Below are positions 22,302-29,784 of a stretch of 29,784 bases of DNA, piece by piece. Both the position numbers and the translations under genes were made by a program. The stretch lies in the NCBI RefSeq assembly GCF_030718935.1, contig NZ_CP132195.1, positions 1 to 29,784 on the forward strand. Reading direction: 5' to 3'. A model generated the notes under the pieces. The model ran no database searches. It saw only the letters and a program-made list of their open reading frames with translations, and was not told the DNA's origin. The stretch comes from Psychrobacter sp. M13. Lineage in GTDB: Bacteria; Pseudomonadota; Gammaproteobacteria; Pseudomonadales; Moraxellaceae. Within the stretch, counting starts at the first letter, position 1. Each line of letters opens with the position of its first letter.

Positions 22302-24350
22302 TTATTTCTCCTTTAGTGTCGACATCGTCGATGCTGAGATTGCCTGCTCAATAGCTACCTCATTGACTCCATCAGTAGCCAGATCACCAGTAACTAGCAA
22401 TGGAGCTTTAACTTTTTTGATGCGGTATCGTTTATCAAGCATGCTAATTAATCCACCTAGAGCCATGATAATTGCCCCTAACCAAATCCAGCGAATTAAT
22501 GGTTTTACATAAATCCTTAATGCCCATTGGTTACTACCATCGGCAATAGGTTCGCCCAGTGCGACATAAACATCGCGCATTAGGCTAGCATCAATGGCCG
22601 CCTCAGTGGTCGGCATAGTGCTAATGATATAAGTACGCTTTTCTGGATTCAGTTTCGCCACTTCACGACCGTTTTTGGATACCACGACTTGCGCCTGCGT
22701 TGCATCAAAGTTACTACCCTTTATTTCAAAAAATTCAGTTACTTCAAAATCGTAACCTTGAACATTGACTGTATCGCCAATACCCATTGCTACGTCACGC
22801 TCAATACTCAAGCTACTAGTAAAGGCTATGCCAATGACAGCAACCAATACGCCAATATGAGCAGTCTGTTGACCCCAATAGCTCAGACGCAACTGCCGCA
22901 AACCGTTAAAAAGATTAGGCGCATTCTTAGTTTTATCTTTAAAATCAACTGCCATCCATAGCAGTACCCAAAAGCTAACGGCTAAAGTCACACCAATATT
23001 AAGCATAGACGATGGATTAACAAAGTAAGTAATAATGGCGGCTAATACTAAGCTACTAACGGCGATGACCATGCCTATACCCAGTAGTGGACGGGTGTCT
23101 TTTTTCCAGCGAATATTTGAGCCCATACCCATAGCTATTAATAACAGCCATGTTAAAGGTACAAATAGTGCATTAAAATAAGGAGGGCCAACGGACACTT
23201 GTCCTAAACCAAAGGCATCAGCGATAATAGGATAGAGGGTGCCGAGCAGCACCACTAAGGTTGCAATCAAAATGATAGCGTTGTTGATCACTAAAAAGGA
23301 CTCACGTGAAATCAGCTGATATTGACTTTCAACGGTTAAATGCCAACCGCGAACGGCAAACATTAATAGACCACTACCGATGATAATGCCAAGAATAGCT
23401 AAGATGACCAAACCACGCGTCGGATCAGCGGCAAACGAATGCACTGAGGTGAGAACCCCAGAGCGCACGAGGAACGTGCCAAGCAAGCTTAAGGCAAAGG
23501 CGAAAATAGCCAGCATGATGGTCCATGCTTTAAACACCCCGCGCTTTTCGGTGACTGCTAATGAATGCAGCAATGCTAAGCCGACAAGCCAAGGCATAAA
23601 CGAGGCGTTCTCTACAGGATCCCAAAACCACCAACCGCCCCAGCCAAGCTCGTAATAGGCCCACCACGACCCTAGTGCAATACCAATGGTCAAAAATCCC
23701 CAAGCCGCTAGCGCCCATGGACGTGACCAGCGTGTCCAAGCAGCATCTAAACGCCCTTCCCACAATGCCGCCATACAAAAAGCAAACGGCACGACCATAC
23801 CCACATAGCCCATATATAACATGGGTGGATGAATAATCAGACCGAAATCTTGTAGGACAGGATTTAAATCAGCGCCATCGACCGCTAAATTGGGTAAAGT
23901 ACGCTCGAACGGTGACGAGGTAAATATCAGCATCGTTAGCATCATTAACTGTACACCAGCCAAAATTACTAATACCCGCGCGCGCATTGACAGCGGCAGA
24001 CCACGGCTAAAGTAAGATACTAGTGCACACCATGTCGCCATGATGGTCATCCATAGCAGCAAAGAGCCCTCGTGTCCGCCCCATGTCGCCGATAACTTAT
24101 AGTACCAAGGCAACAGCGTATTGGAATGCTGCGCGACGTAACTGAGGCTAAAATCATTATAATAAAAACCTGCTATCAAAGCGCCAAATGACGTTATCAT
24201 GGCGGCAAACTGTGCCCAAGCTAAGCTAGGGGCTAGTCGTTGCCAAGCAACTTGGTTACGAATAACACCAATAGTTGGCAGAATTACCTGCAATAACGCC
24301 AATACAAAAGCGGTAAGCAAGGCAAAATAGCCCAATTCTGTAATCAACAT
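22302..24350 (-). CDS. ccmF: Heme lyase CcmF
   Basis: CcmF is the large integral membrane heme lyase subunit that joins heme to apocytochrome c. The 682-residue protein has many membrane helices and the tryptophan-rich heme-handling motif GWGGWWFWDPVENASFMPWL (~236-255), plus WGGHEGSLLLW and FGLIIHPPMLYMGYVG near the N-terminus with conserved histidines. It is of full length and shows no lesion. It is the first gene of the ccmFGHI operon and lies 121 bp after cadA on the same strand, so metal-induced read-through from the cadA promoter is possible. The upstream ccmABCDE genes for heme export and the CcmE chaperone are missing. Confidence 0.95.
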   Translation of the reverse strand: MLITELGYFALLTAFVLALLQVILPTIGVIRNQVAWQRLAPSLAWAQFAAMITSFGALIAGFYYNDFSLSYVAQHSNTLLPWYYKLSATWGGHEGSLLLWMTIMATWCALVSYFSRGLPLSMRARVLVILAGVQLMMLTMLIFTSSPFERTLPNLAVDGADLNPVLQDFGLIIHPPMLYMGYVGMVVPFAFCMAALWEGRLDAAWTRWSRPWALAAWGFLTIGIALGSWWAYYELGWGGWWFWDPVENASFMPWLVGLALLHSLAVTEKRGVFKAWTIMLAIFAFALSLLGTFLVRSGVLTSVHSFAADPTRGLVILAILGIIIGSGLLMFAVRGWHLTVESQYQLISRESFLVINNAIILIATLVVLLGTLYPIIADAFGLGQVSVGPPYFNALFVPLTWLLLIAMGMGSNIRWKKDTRPLLGIGMVIAVSSLVLAAIITYFVNPSSMLNIGVTLAVSFWVLLWMAVDFKDKTKNAPNLFNGLRQLRLSYWGQQTAHIGVLVAVIGIAFTSSLSIERDVAMGIGDTVNVQGYDFEVTEFFEIKGSNFDATQAQVVVSKNGREVAKLNPEKRTYIISTMPTTEAAIDASLMRDVYVALGEPIADGSNQWALRIYVKPLIRWIWLGAIIMALGGLISMLDKRYRIKKVKAPLLVTGDLATDGVNEVAIEQAISASTMSTLKEK

Positions 24351-24420
24351 ACGGTCTAACCTTATTTACTCTAATGCGGTTGCACTTTACTGTAGCGGTG
24401 GGATTGTTATTATTAGAACC

Positions 24421-24469
24421 CACCCTCGAAATCTGCTGCTATCTCTAGTTTTCAACTGATTTCGAAGGG
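24421..24469. repeat. Inverted repeat between cadA and ccmF
   Basis: CCCTCGAAATC and GATTTCGAAGGG form arms with one bulged base around a ~26-nt loop. It directly follows the cadA stop codon, but no T run follows on the cadA strand, so it may only attenuate transcription into ccmF. Confidence 0.5.
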
Positions 24470-24471
24470 TT

Positions 24472-26688
24472 TTATTTAACTACTTTAGGCGGAGTTACCA
24501 GTGGAGGCGCGCCTTTAAAGCGCAGTAAACGCAGTGCATTAAGGGTAACCAGAACCGTAGCACCAGCGTCAGCCAACACAGCGATCCATAAACCAGTAAT
24601 GCCGAATACGGTCGTGATCAAAAAGACGCCTTTGAGACCCAAAGCGAAAATGACGTTCTGATGAATGTTGCTCATGGTGGCGCGCGACAGTGCAATCAGA
24701 TGCGCCATATCTGTCACGCGACTTTTTAATAATGCGATATCGGCCGTCTCAATGGCCACATCGGTACCACCACCCATCGCGATGCCAACATCAGCGGTTG
24801 CTAGCGCTGGCGCATCGTTAATACCATCACCCACCATCGCTATTTTGCTGTTATTCTTCATCTCGTTAAGCAAGCGCAGTTTGTCCTCAGGCAACAGCTC
24901 AGCTTCCCATTCCACGTCTAAATTACTGGCAAGTGCTTGAGCGGTTAAGCGGTTATCGCCTGTCAGCATGACGGAGCGCACACCCATCGCTTTAAGCTGA
25001 GCCACACCTTCATGAGCGTCGTCTCGTAACTCGTCTCTTAGTGCTACCAGTCCAAGCACCGCTCGACTTTGTTCATCGAAAAGAACTGAGACGGTCTTGC
25101 CCTCATTTTGCAGCGCCTCAATTTGTGCCTGTTGTTTGGATGAAATCAATGCCTCATCGGCTGCATAAACAGGCGAACCGATAGCTAGCGCGCGCCCAGC
25201 GATAGTTGCGTGTACCGCTTTACCCGCAGTAGCAGAAGCTTTAGAAGCCACAGGTATGACAACTTTGGCGGCTTTAGCATGACTGACAATGGCTTCAGCA
25301 AGCGGGTGACTAGAACCTGTCTCCACACTGGCAAAGAGCGCCAATACCTTATCTTTACCTTGAGAACCCTGATCCTGAGAATCCTGACTTTGAACACTTG
25401 GGTACTCTTGAATAAAGGCAACAATGTCAGTAACGCGTGGCTTACCCTCAGTTAAGGTGCCGGTTTTATCAAAAGCGACTGTCTCCACTTTGCCGATGGT
25501 TTCTAAAGCACTACCCCCTTTAATCAGCAATCCGCGGCGCGCACCGACCGCCAGACCAGAAGCAATGGCAGCTGGTGTGGATAGCACAAGGGCACAGGGA
25601 CAGGCAATTAGCAATAGTGCCAAACCGCGATACAACCAAGTTCCCCAATCGCCGCCCATAGCTAACGGTGGCACGACGATAATTAATGCGGCAATAGCCA
25701 TCACTGCTGGAGTGTAATAGCGACTAAACTTTTCAATGAAACGGGCGGTAGGCGCTTTAGAAGCTTGCGCTTGCTCTACCAGTTCAATAATTTTTGCAAT
25801 CGTATTATCGGCAGCCGTTTTCTCCACCCGTACTTGTAACACGCCATCGATATTAATCGACCCTGCAAATACAGTATCTCCCATATTTTTAGCAACAGGA
25901 ACCGACTCTCCAGTAACAGGTGAATCATCTAGGCTGGATGCACCTTGAACAATCTCGCCATCGGCAGATACTCTATCGCCAGGACGGACGAGCACAAGAT
26001 CATTCACTTGTAGTGAGGACGCTGGAACATCACGTTGCCCCCCTTGCGCATCGAGTAAAATGGCGGTCTTTGGAACCAACGATGCTAAAGCTCTAATGCC
26101 AGCACGAGCGCGATCAGCAGCGATACTCTCGAATAGCTCTCCGATTGAGAACAAGAAAACAACCGCTGCGGCCTCTTCAGCCTCACCAATGACAAGAGCA
26201 CCAAGCACGGCAACGGACATCAGCGTTTCAATTGAAAAAAACGAGCCTGTTTTAGCCAGTGCCAAAGCTTTGCGAGCAAATGGAAAAACACCTACAATTA
26301 CGGCAATGGCAAACACCCATATGCCATAAGCGGGGAAAAGTAATGACAGCGCATAAGCGCTACCCATCAAAATGCCGAGACCAACAACCTGTTTGCCTTT
26401 GTGAGTTTGCCACCACCGCTTATCCTGCGGGGCCATCTGATTATCGCTGTCAATATCGATAGCCGATACAGTTTGTTGACCAGTATTGGCAGAGATGCCG
26501 AACCCTAGGCTTTTGATGGTTTTTTCAATATCACTAAGTTGAGTCGGCGCACCAGGGGCCAAGCTTAGCTCTAGCGTTTCTGTAGCAAAATTTAGCTCAA
26601 CATCAGAAACCCCAGGCATACGTTTCAAAGCTGTTTCAATCTTGCCGATGCAACTGGCACAGTCCATACCTTCAATATTATATTTCAT
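24472..26688 (-). CDS. cadA: Heavy-metal P-type ATPase (Cd/Zn/Pb efflux, CadA/PbrA type)
   Basis: A P1B-type ATPase of 738 residues that pumps soft divalent cations out of the cytoplasm. It starts with one heavy-metal-associated domain (GMDCASC, Cys10 and Cys13). Then come the A-domain motif SPVTGESVP (~256-264), the transmembrane metal site CPC (363-365) in LLLIACPCALVLSTPAA, the phosphorylated Asp407 in DKTGTLTEGKPRV, SSHPLAEAI, and GDGINDAPALATADVGIAMG. The CPC site and the absence of copper-type motifs indicate the Zn/Cd/Pb group. It is divergent from a MerR-family regulator; a MerR-type promoter with a 19-bp spacer sits 26 bp before the ATG. Substrate choice among cadmium, zinc and lead is not certain. 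Confidence 0.96.
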   Translation of the reverse strand: MKYNIEGMDCASCIGKIETALKRMPGVSDVELNFATETLELSLAPGAPTQLSDIEKTIKSLGFGISANTGQQTVSAIDIDSDNQMAPQDKRWWQTHKGKQVVGLGILMGSAYALSLLFPAYGIWVFAIAVIVGVFPFARKALALAKTGSFFSIETLMSVAVLGALVIGEAEEAAAVVFLFSIGELFESIAADRARAGIRALASLVPKTAILLDAQGGQRDVPASSLQVNDLVLVRPGDRVSADGEIVQGASSLDDSPVTGESVPVAKNMGDTVFAGSINIDGVLQVRVEKTAADNTIAKIIELVEQAQASKAPTARFIEKFSRYYTPAVMAIAALIIVVPPLAMGGDWGTWLYRGLALLLIACPCALVLSTPAAIASGLAVGARRGLLIKGGSALETIGKVETVAFDKTGTLTEGKPRVTDIVAFIQEYPSVQSQDSQDQGSQGKDKVLALFASVETGSSHPLAEAIVSHAKAAKVVIPVASKASATAGKAVHATIAGRALAIGSPVYAADEALISSKQQAQIEALQNEGKTVSVLFDEQSRAVLGLVALRDELRDDAHEGVAQLKAMGVRSVMLTGDNRLTAQALASNLDVEWEAELLPEDKLRLLNEMKNNSKIAMVGDGINDAPALATADVGIAMGGGTDVAIETADIALLKSRVTDMAHLIALSRATMSNIHQNVIFALGLKGVFLITTVFGITGLWIAVLADAGATVLVTLNALRLLRFKGAPPLVTPPKVVK

Positions 26689-26713
26689 AATAATTTACCC
26701 TTTGAATAGTGAT

Positions 26714-26744
26714 ATTATGAACCCTCTAGTGGCTTTAGAGTCAA
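26714..26744 (-). promoter_or_regulatory. MerR-type cadA promoter/operator
   Basis: On the minus strand -35 TTGACT (26744-26739) and -10 CATAAT (26719-26714) are separated by 19 bp, the over-long spacer typical of MerR-family activation. Inside the spacer is the dyad ACTCTA...TAGAGGGT. As remembered, this closely resembles the PbrR operator (TTGACTCTATAGTAACTAGA followed by GGGT). Confidence 0.88.
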
Positions 26745-26830
26745 GGTTGTCTATCTACAGTTTTGTAAATTTAATTTCTCTAGCGCCAGTCTTTACAGCC
26801 ACTTTAATTATTTAAATCATAGAGGTTATT

Positions 26831-27241
26831 ATGACAATCAAAATTGGTGAGCTCGCTAAATGCACAGGAGCTACAGTAGAAACCATTCGCTATTATGAAA
26901 AGGAGGGGTTATTACCAGAGCCTTCTCGCAGCGCAGGGAATTATCGTTTATATAATGAAGAGCACATTGAGCGTCTACAATTTATCCTACACTGCCGTAC
27001 GCTTGACATGGCTTTAGACGAAGTAAGAATCTTACTTGAATACTGGGAGGAACCTGATAAAGACTGTGGTGATGTGAGCTCCTTACTAGATGAGCAAATT
27101 CATGCCGTAGAAATAAGAATGGAAGAACTGATGTACTTAAAGCAGCATCTGACTGTTTTGCGCCAGAAATGTGCAAGTAGTGCACCAGCGGTATCATGTG
27201 GGATATTAAAGGCTCTTGCCGATAATTCTTGTCATAAATAG
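26831..27241 (+). CDS. MerR-family Cd/Pb-responsive regulator (CadR/PbrR type)
   Basis: A 136-residue MerR-family activator. The winged-helix domain KIGELAKCTGATVETIRYYE and GNYRLYNEEHIERL leads to the long dimer helix. The metal-site cysteines are Cys79 (PDKDCGDV), Cys114 (LRQKCAS) and Cys123 (VSCGIL), with a further Cys134 at the end. As remembered, the 9-residue gap between the last two main cysteines matches PbrR better than CadR of Pseudomonas, where it is 7. It is divergent from cadA and should twist the 19-bp-spaced promoter when metal binds. The AGAGG box lies six bases before the ATG. Confidence 0.92.
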   Translation: MTIKIGELAKCTGATVETIRYYEKEGLLPEPSRSAGNYRLYNEEHIERLQFILHCRTLDMALDEVRILLEYWEEPDKDCGDVSSLLDEQIHAVEIRMEELMYLKQHLTVLRQKCASSAPAVSCGILKALADNSCHK

Positions 27242-27296
27242 CATCTATTTTTACTAGTCAAATCGTGAAACTTAAATACGCCCTGATCTTAAGCAC

Positions 27297-27331
27297 AAAA
27301 AAACCAGCAATGATAGTAAGATCACTACTGG
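27297..27331 (-). terminator. Terminator between the regulator and the CHAP-like gene
   Basis: The inverted repeat CCAGCAATGAT / ATCACTACTGG (27304-27314 and 27321-27331, 9 of 11 paired) is followed on the minus strand by TTTTTTT. It ends the gene at 27374 and may also serve the plus-strand regulator. Confidence 0.75.
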
Positions 27332-27373
27332 GTTGGAGGAAAGAATAACTATGTTGTGCTGACTTATCAGGTC

Positions 27374-28096
27374 TTATTTATCATTCATAGCAAGGTAGAT
27401 ATTGCGATCTGATGCGGATGCATCATCAACGAATTTTGAATCGCGCCATGTCGTATAAGCATAGACACCACTGTATGGACTGATACTTCTTTGACGAAAG
27501 TCAGAAATCCAATTCTCGCCGTCAAAAATTTGAATATGACCGTATGGACGTTTTGATGAGCGATCATAGACGATAACATCACCCACTTGAGTCGGCATGT
27601 CATTGCTGATTTTGCTGAAACCTGCTTTATCAAGCGTGCCACGAGTAGCATATTGATAGGCTGCTGGGTTAGGGGTAAACTCGTAGCCAGCTGATTGTAG
27701 CGCTTTACGTACATAGCGGGCACAATATCCAGAGCTGCCAGATAAAGCCACTCGTGATGCTTGCGCAGCAGCACGAGCAGGTGCTGAATTACTATCAGGA
27801 ACCGTATTAACTTGCTGCTGTTGTTTTTCAGCATATAAGCGGCTGTTTAATGATGAAAGCTGACTCTCTTTTTGCTTGGCTTGCGCACTTAAATTGCTAA
27901 TTGCTTGACTGATTTCGTCGTTATTTGAGACATAATCACCGCTTTTTGTGCTGTAGAGGTTCTTTGATGAACCGTAGTTTGATGCCACAGAAGTATTAGT
28001 GATAGTATTATTTGTTTGAAAGGTTGTTATAGCCGCACCACTCGTTTGTGCTATGCCCATACCCAGTACTGATAAAATCAATAAAGCCTGTTTCAT
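27374..28096 (-). CDS. Secreted CHAP-like (Cys/His) peptidoglycan hydrolase
   Basis: From 28096 the protein has 240 residues: a signal peptide (MKQALLILSVLGMGIAQTSG), a Ser/Asn/Thr-rich stretch with a short coiled coil (ISQAISNLSAQAKQKESQLS, Gln run near residue 92), and a C-terminal domain with a candidate catalytic Cys125 in SGYCARYVRKAL and His187 in YGHIQIFDG, preceded by QVGDVIVYD. That is the CHAP/NlpC-like amidase or endopeptidase pattern. The frame is open to 28153, but the shorter start gives a proper signal peptide and leaves the palindrome at 28128-28145 in the promoter region. A role in cell-wall turnover or in opening the wall during transfer is possible, not shown. The fold call is moderate. 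Confidence 0.78.
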   Translation of the reverse strand: MKQALLILSVLGMGIAQTSGAAITTFQTNNTITNTSVASNYGSSKNLYSTKSGDYVSNNDEISQAISNLSAQAKQKESQLSSLNSRLYAEKQQQQVNTVPDSNSAPARAAAQASRVALSGSSGYCARYVRKALQSAGYEFTPNPAAYQYATRGTLDKAGFSKISNDMPTQVGDVIVYDRSSKRPYGHIQIFDGENWISDFRQRSISPYSGVYAYTTWRDSKFVDDASASDRNIYLAMNDK

Positions 28097-28127
28097 AAAT
28101 CTACTACCTACGGTTAATTCAAAATAG

Positions 28128-28145
28128 GCTGTTATCAATAACAGC
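28128..28145. promoter_or_regulatory. Perfect palindrome upstream of the CHAP-like gene
   Basis: GCTGTTATCAATAACAGC has two 8-bp arms around CA. It lies 31 bp before the preferred start codon and is a good candidate operator. I see no convincing -10 next to it. Confidence 0.5.
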
Positions 28146-28153
28146 GCAGTCAA

Positions 28154-28894
28154 TTAAATTTCAACAACTCAAGCATATACGCGTCGTAGTGAGTAATACT
28201 TATGTTGCAAAATGCTTATCTAAAGTGTGATCAGGAGCGCTGGCAACCTTGTTAAAGCCATGTGAAGCTATTGAAAATCAAGCGGTTGACCAAAACACAA
28301 AGCCGACTTTAGCACAAGCTATAAAACATGTCACCACTGTTGAAAATCACAAAATAACTCTCTTTATGATAAAAAGAGCATTGAAAAAACCTATTTTTCT
28401 ATGTAATTTTGTGTAACATACATAGAGTATAGCTGACTAAATTGACAACAATTTCTACTGTTTTATAAGCAAAAAAACGTCTGATGGTTAAATCTATAAT
28501 TTAGATTTAACCATCAGACGTTTTTTTATTGGATTGAAGTAATTATGCTATATAGGGTTTAACTAATTATTAAGATAATATAATAATTTATAGTGTCAAT
28601 ATAGATTTTAATTCCCTACTAGCTTATGTAATATTACGTAATTGTTTCGATACATCCTGTATATTCTTGTATTATTCCTTAATTGTTTATCCGTTTTAAG
28701 AGTAAATAATCAATAAATCGGCTTACATTGTCATCAAAAGTTACAAATTCAAAGGTATTTTTGCTTTTAAAGTCTTAATAGCTAATTAAATTTTTGATCG
28801 AGAATCATTTTATAAGCAATAAAACAGTCTTATACCTGCCTCATTTACTTTTAACGCTAACACTATAATCAAACTATTGTTAACTTCTAACACA
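28154..28894. other. 741-bp gene-poor region
   Basis: AT-rich, without a convincing gene. A ~55-codon plus-strand frame at about 28250-28420, readable from a TTG, contains TLAQAIKHVTTVEN but has no start signal or known family; it may be a gene remnant. The only strong structure is the 26-bp inverted repeat at 28471-28527. The stretch 28528-28894 shows nothing beyond AT-rich sequence. Confidence 0.5.
28471..28527. terminator. Perfect 26-bp inverted repeat, probable bidirectional terminator
   Basis: Arms 28471-28496 and 28502-28527 are exact complements around a 5-nt loop. The outer ends are seven A and seven T, and the core is ACGTCTGATGGTTAAATC. The A/T-tailed form fits a bidirectional rho-independent terminator, placed where the DUF411 transcript and any plus-strand transcript would meet. 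The arm is unusually long, so a small mobile-element remnant is an alternative. Confidence 0.7.
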
Positions 28895-29545
28895 CTATAA
28901 TTGCTGCTCTACAGATTCAATATCAGCATAAACTTGAGTCGTTCCGTCTTTATTGAGCTGCATAATTTGATAAGGCTGAAACTTATTTTGATACTCCATA
29001 CCTGGGCTACCAACAGGCATGCCAGGTACGGCAAGACCCATAGCTTGTACTGGCGGATTCTCTAAAAATTGCGCCATATACTTAGCAGGTACATGGCCTT
29101 CAAAGACGTAATCATCAGTAGTGACTACCGTATGACAAGACCGCATCTCAGTTGGAATGCCGTAACGCTCTTTAAATCCTGCTAAGTCCGCAACATCGTG
29201 CGCAGTTGCACTTAGACCATTATCTTCTGCATGACTTATCCATTCTTTACAGCAGCCGCAATTGGCATCTTTATAGACCGTGGCTGAGACGTTTTCTAGT
29301 AGGTCTGGTTTACTTACTGACATTGTCATCATATGAGCACTTTTAGCGTTTGGTTCATCTTCCTTTAAAGTGATAGCTGTTGCATTTTCGGTTGTTACTG
29401 ATGTTGTGCTTGCATCAGATACGCCACTACTCGGTTGGCTACAAGAAAATAGTGATGAGGCGGCAAGTAATACTAACGTACTACGCAACCCCTTAGACAG
29501 ATGACGATTGAATATAAGACTGGATTTCATTTTTAAGGGGGTCAT
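28895..29545 (-). CDS. DUF411 metal-binding protein, predicted lipoprotein
   Basis: A 216-residue envelope protein with a DUF411 domain (about 85-215): VYKDANCGCCKEWISHAED with a CGCC metal-binding motif, EMRSCHTVVT, EGHVPAKYMAQFL and GLAVPGMPVGSPGMEY. Such proteins often sit in copper or other metal resistance clusters. The N-terminus is a basic region, a hydrophobic stretch and SSLFSC, with Cys35 as the candidate lipidated residue (Phe at -2 is unusual but tolerated). A Ser/Thr-rich linker follows, as in lipoproteins. It is therefore a natural client for the Lgt, LspA and Lnt encoded in the same window. The start at 29545 has a GAGAGAG box upstream; the ATG at 29530 has none. Confidence 0.9.
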   Translation of the reverse strand: MTPLKMKSSLIFNRHLSKGLRSTLVLLAASSLFSCSQPSSGVSDASTTSVTTENATAITLKEDEPNAKSAHMMTMSVSKPDLLENVSATVYKDANCGCCKEWISHAEDNGLSATAHDVADLAGFKERYGIPTEMRSCHTVVTTDDYVFEGHVPAKYMAQFLENPPVQAMGLAVPGMPVGSPGMEYQNKFQPYQIMQLNKDGTTQVYADIESVEQQL

Positions 29546-29784
29546 AGTGCTCTCTCATGTATTGTAAATATTGTGAGCCAGAGAAGGCCACGTAACACTT
29601 CATATCGTTTAACAAGGTAGCATAATAACCCATCAAACGGGGTACGTAAATTTATCCATTGAGCAGTGCGGACTGGTATCATAAGCAGTTTTTATTTTGA
29701 AATGCTGCCTGTAGTATTAACGGGTCTATCTGAGTTTTGGATTTTGACTAAAAATTCAAAACTCATAATTTTGGATAATTTGCG
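29546..29784. other. Right-end region, possible lnt promoter if circular
   Basis: No gene. A hairpin GAGTTTTGGA / TTCAAAACTC (29732-29741 and 29755-29764, 9 of 10 paired) encloses TTGACT (29744-29749), with TAATTT 16 bp further on (29766-29771). If the sequence is circular, this weak promoter and hairpin lie immediately before lnt, making lnt and the DUF411 gene a divergent pair. Confidence 0.35.

Noticed and set aside
25424..25717. Long plus-strand open frames opposite cadA (several between 24665 and 26462)
   Set aside because: They are antisense shadows of the cadA coding sequence without start signals or family motifs.
28250..28420. Possible ~55-codon gene starting at TTG
   Set aside because: No ribosome binding site or known family; could be a remnant but cannot be supported.
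1..29784. XerC/XerD pdif sites typical of Moraxellaceae plasmid modules
   Set aside because: Scanned by eye for the two 11-bp half-sites around a 6-bp spacer; only poor partial matches were found (for example near 16994). A motif search would be decisive.

Overview
The window looks like most or all of a mobilizable, metal-resistance plasmid from a gamma-proteobacterium of the Moraxellaceae, most likely Psychrobacter. That assignment rests on the moderately AT-rich composition and the general look of the proteins; no rRNA or other taxonomic marker is present. One replicon, one partition locus and one mobilization region are visible. The first base is exactly the start codon of lnt, so the sequence may be a whole circular plasmid opened at a gene start, but circularity cannot be proven from the sequence.

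Layout. (1) 1-2891: lnt and lgt, the last and first enzymes of lipoprotein maturation. (2) 3030-5040: a ParF/ParG-like partition pair on the minus strand, a Cro/C1-type regulator, a small unknown protein, and two arrays of one octamer that reads ACTC-AAAT on the minus strand, the form of a ParG-type operator and centromere. (3) 5230-6880: a ColE2-type replicon with an AT-rich repeat, a rep promoter, a probable counter-transcribed RNA, rep, and an origin overlapping the rep stop codon. (4) 7020-13480: a mobilization region with a KfrA-like coiled-coil DNA-binding protein, a DEDDh exonuclease, a MobC-position protein, an RSF1010-like oriT, a MobA/MobL relaxase and a membrane coiled-coil protein. 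(5) 13508-14206: a HigBA-type toxin-antitoxin operon with its promoter and operator.

The second half is cargo. 14472-16945 is a nickel/cobalt-type efflux locus: an RcnR-like repressor in operon with the manganese exporter MntP, divergent from a DmeF-like cation diffusion facilitator across a perfect RcnR operator. The DmeF gene is broken by an exact 20-bp tandem duplication. 17024-18079 holds a tiny exported Cys/His protein and a serine recombinase framed by two nested inverted-repeat pairs. 18340-24350 (minus strand) carries ccmF-ccmG-ccmH-ccmI, the late cytochrome c maturation genes, followed by lspA and a DUF3817 membrane protein. 24472-27241 is a divergent cadA / MerR-family pair with a 19-bp-spacer operator resembling that of PbrR. 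27374-29545 has a secreted CHAP-like hydrolase and a DUF411 metal-binding lipoprotein.

How it fits together: the plasmid carries all three enzymes of bacterial lipoprotein maturation (Lgt, LspA, Lnt), a predicted lipoprotein (DUF411) and part of the cytochrome c maturation machinery beside several metal exporters. The inferred theme is protection of, or substitution for, metal-sensitive envelope assembly steps. No insertion sequence, CRISPR array, rRNA or intact tRNA was seen.
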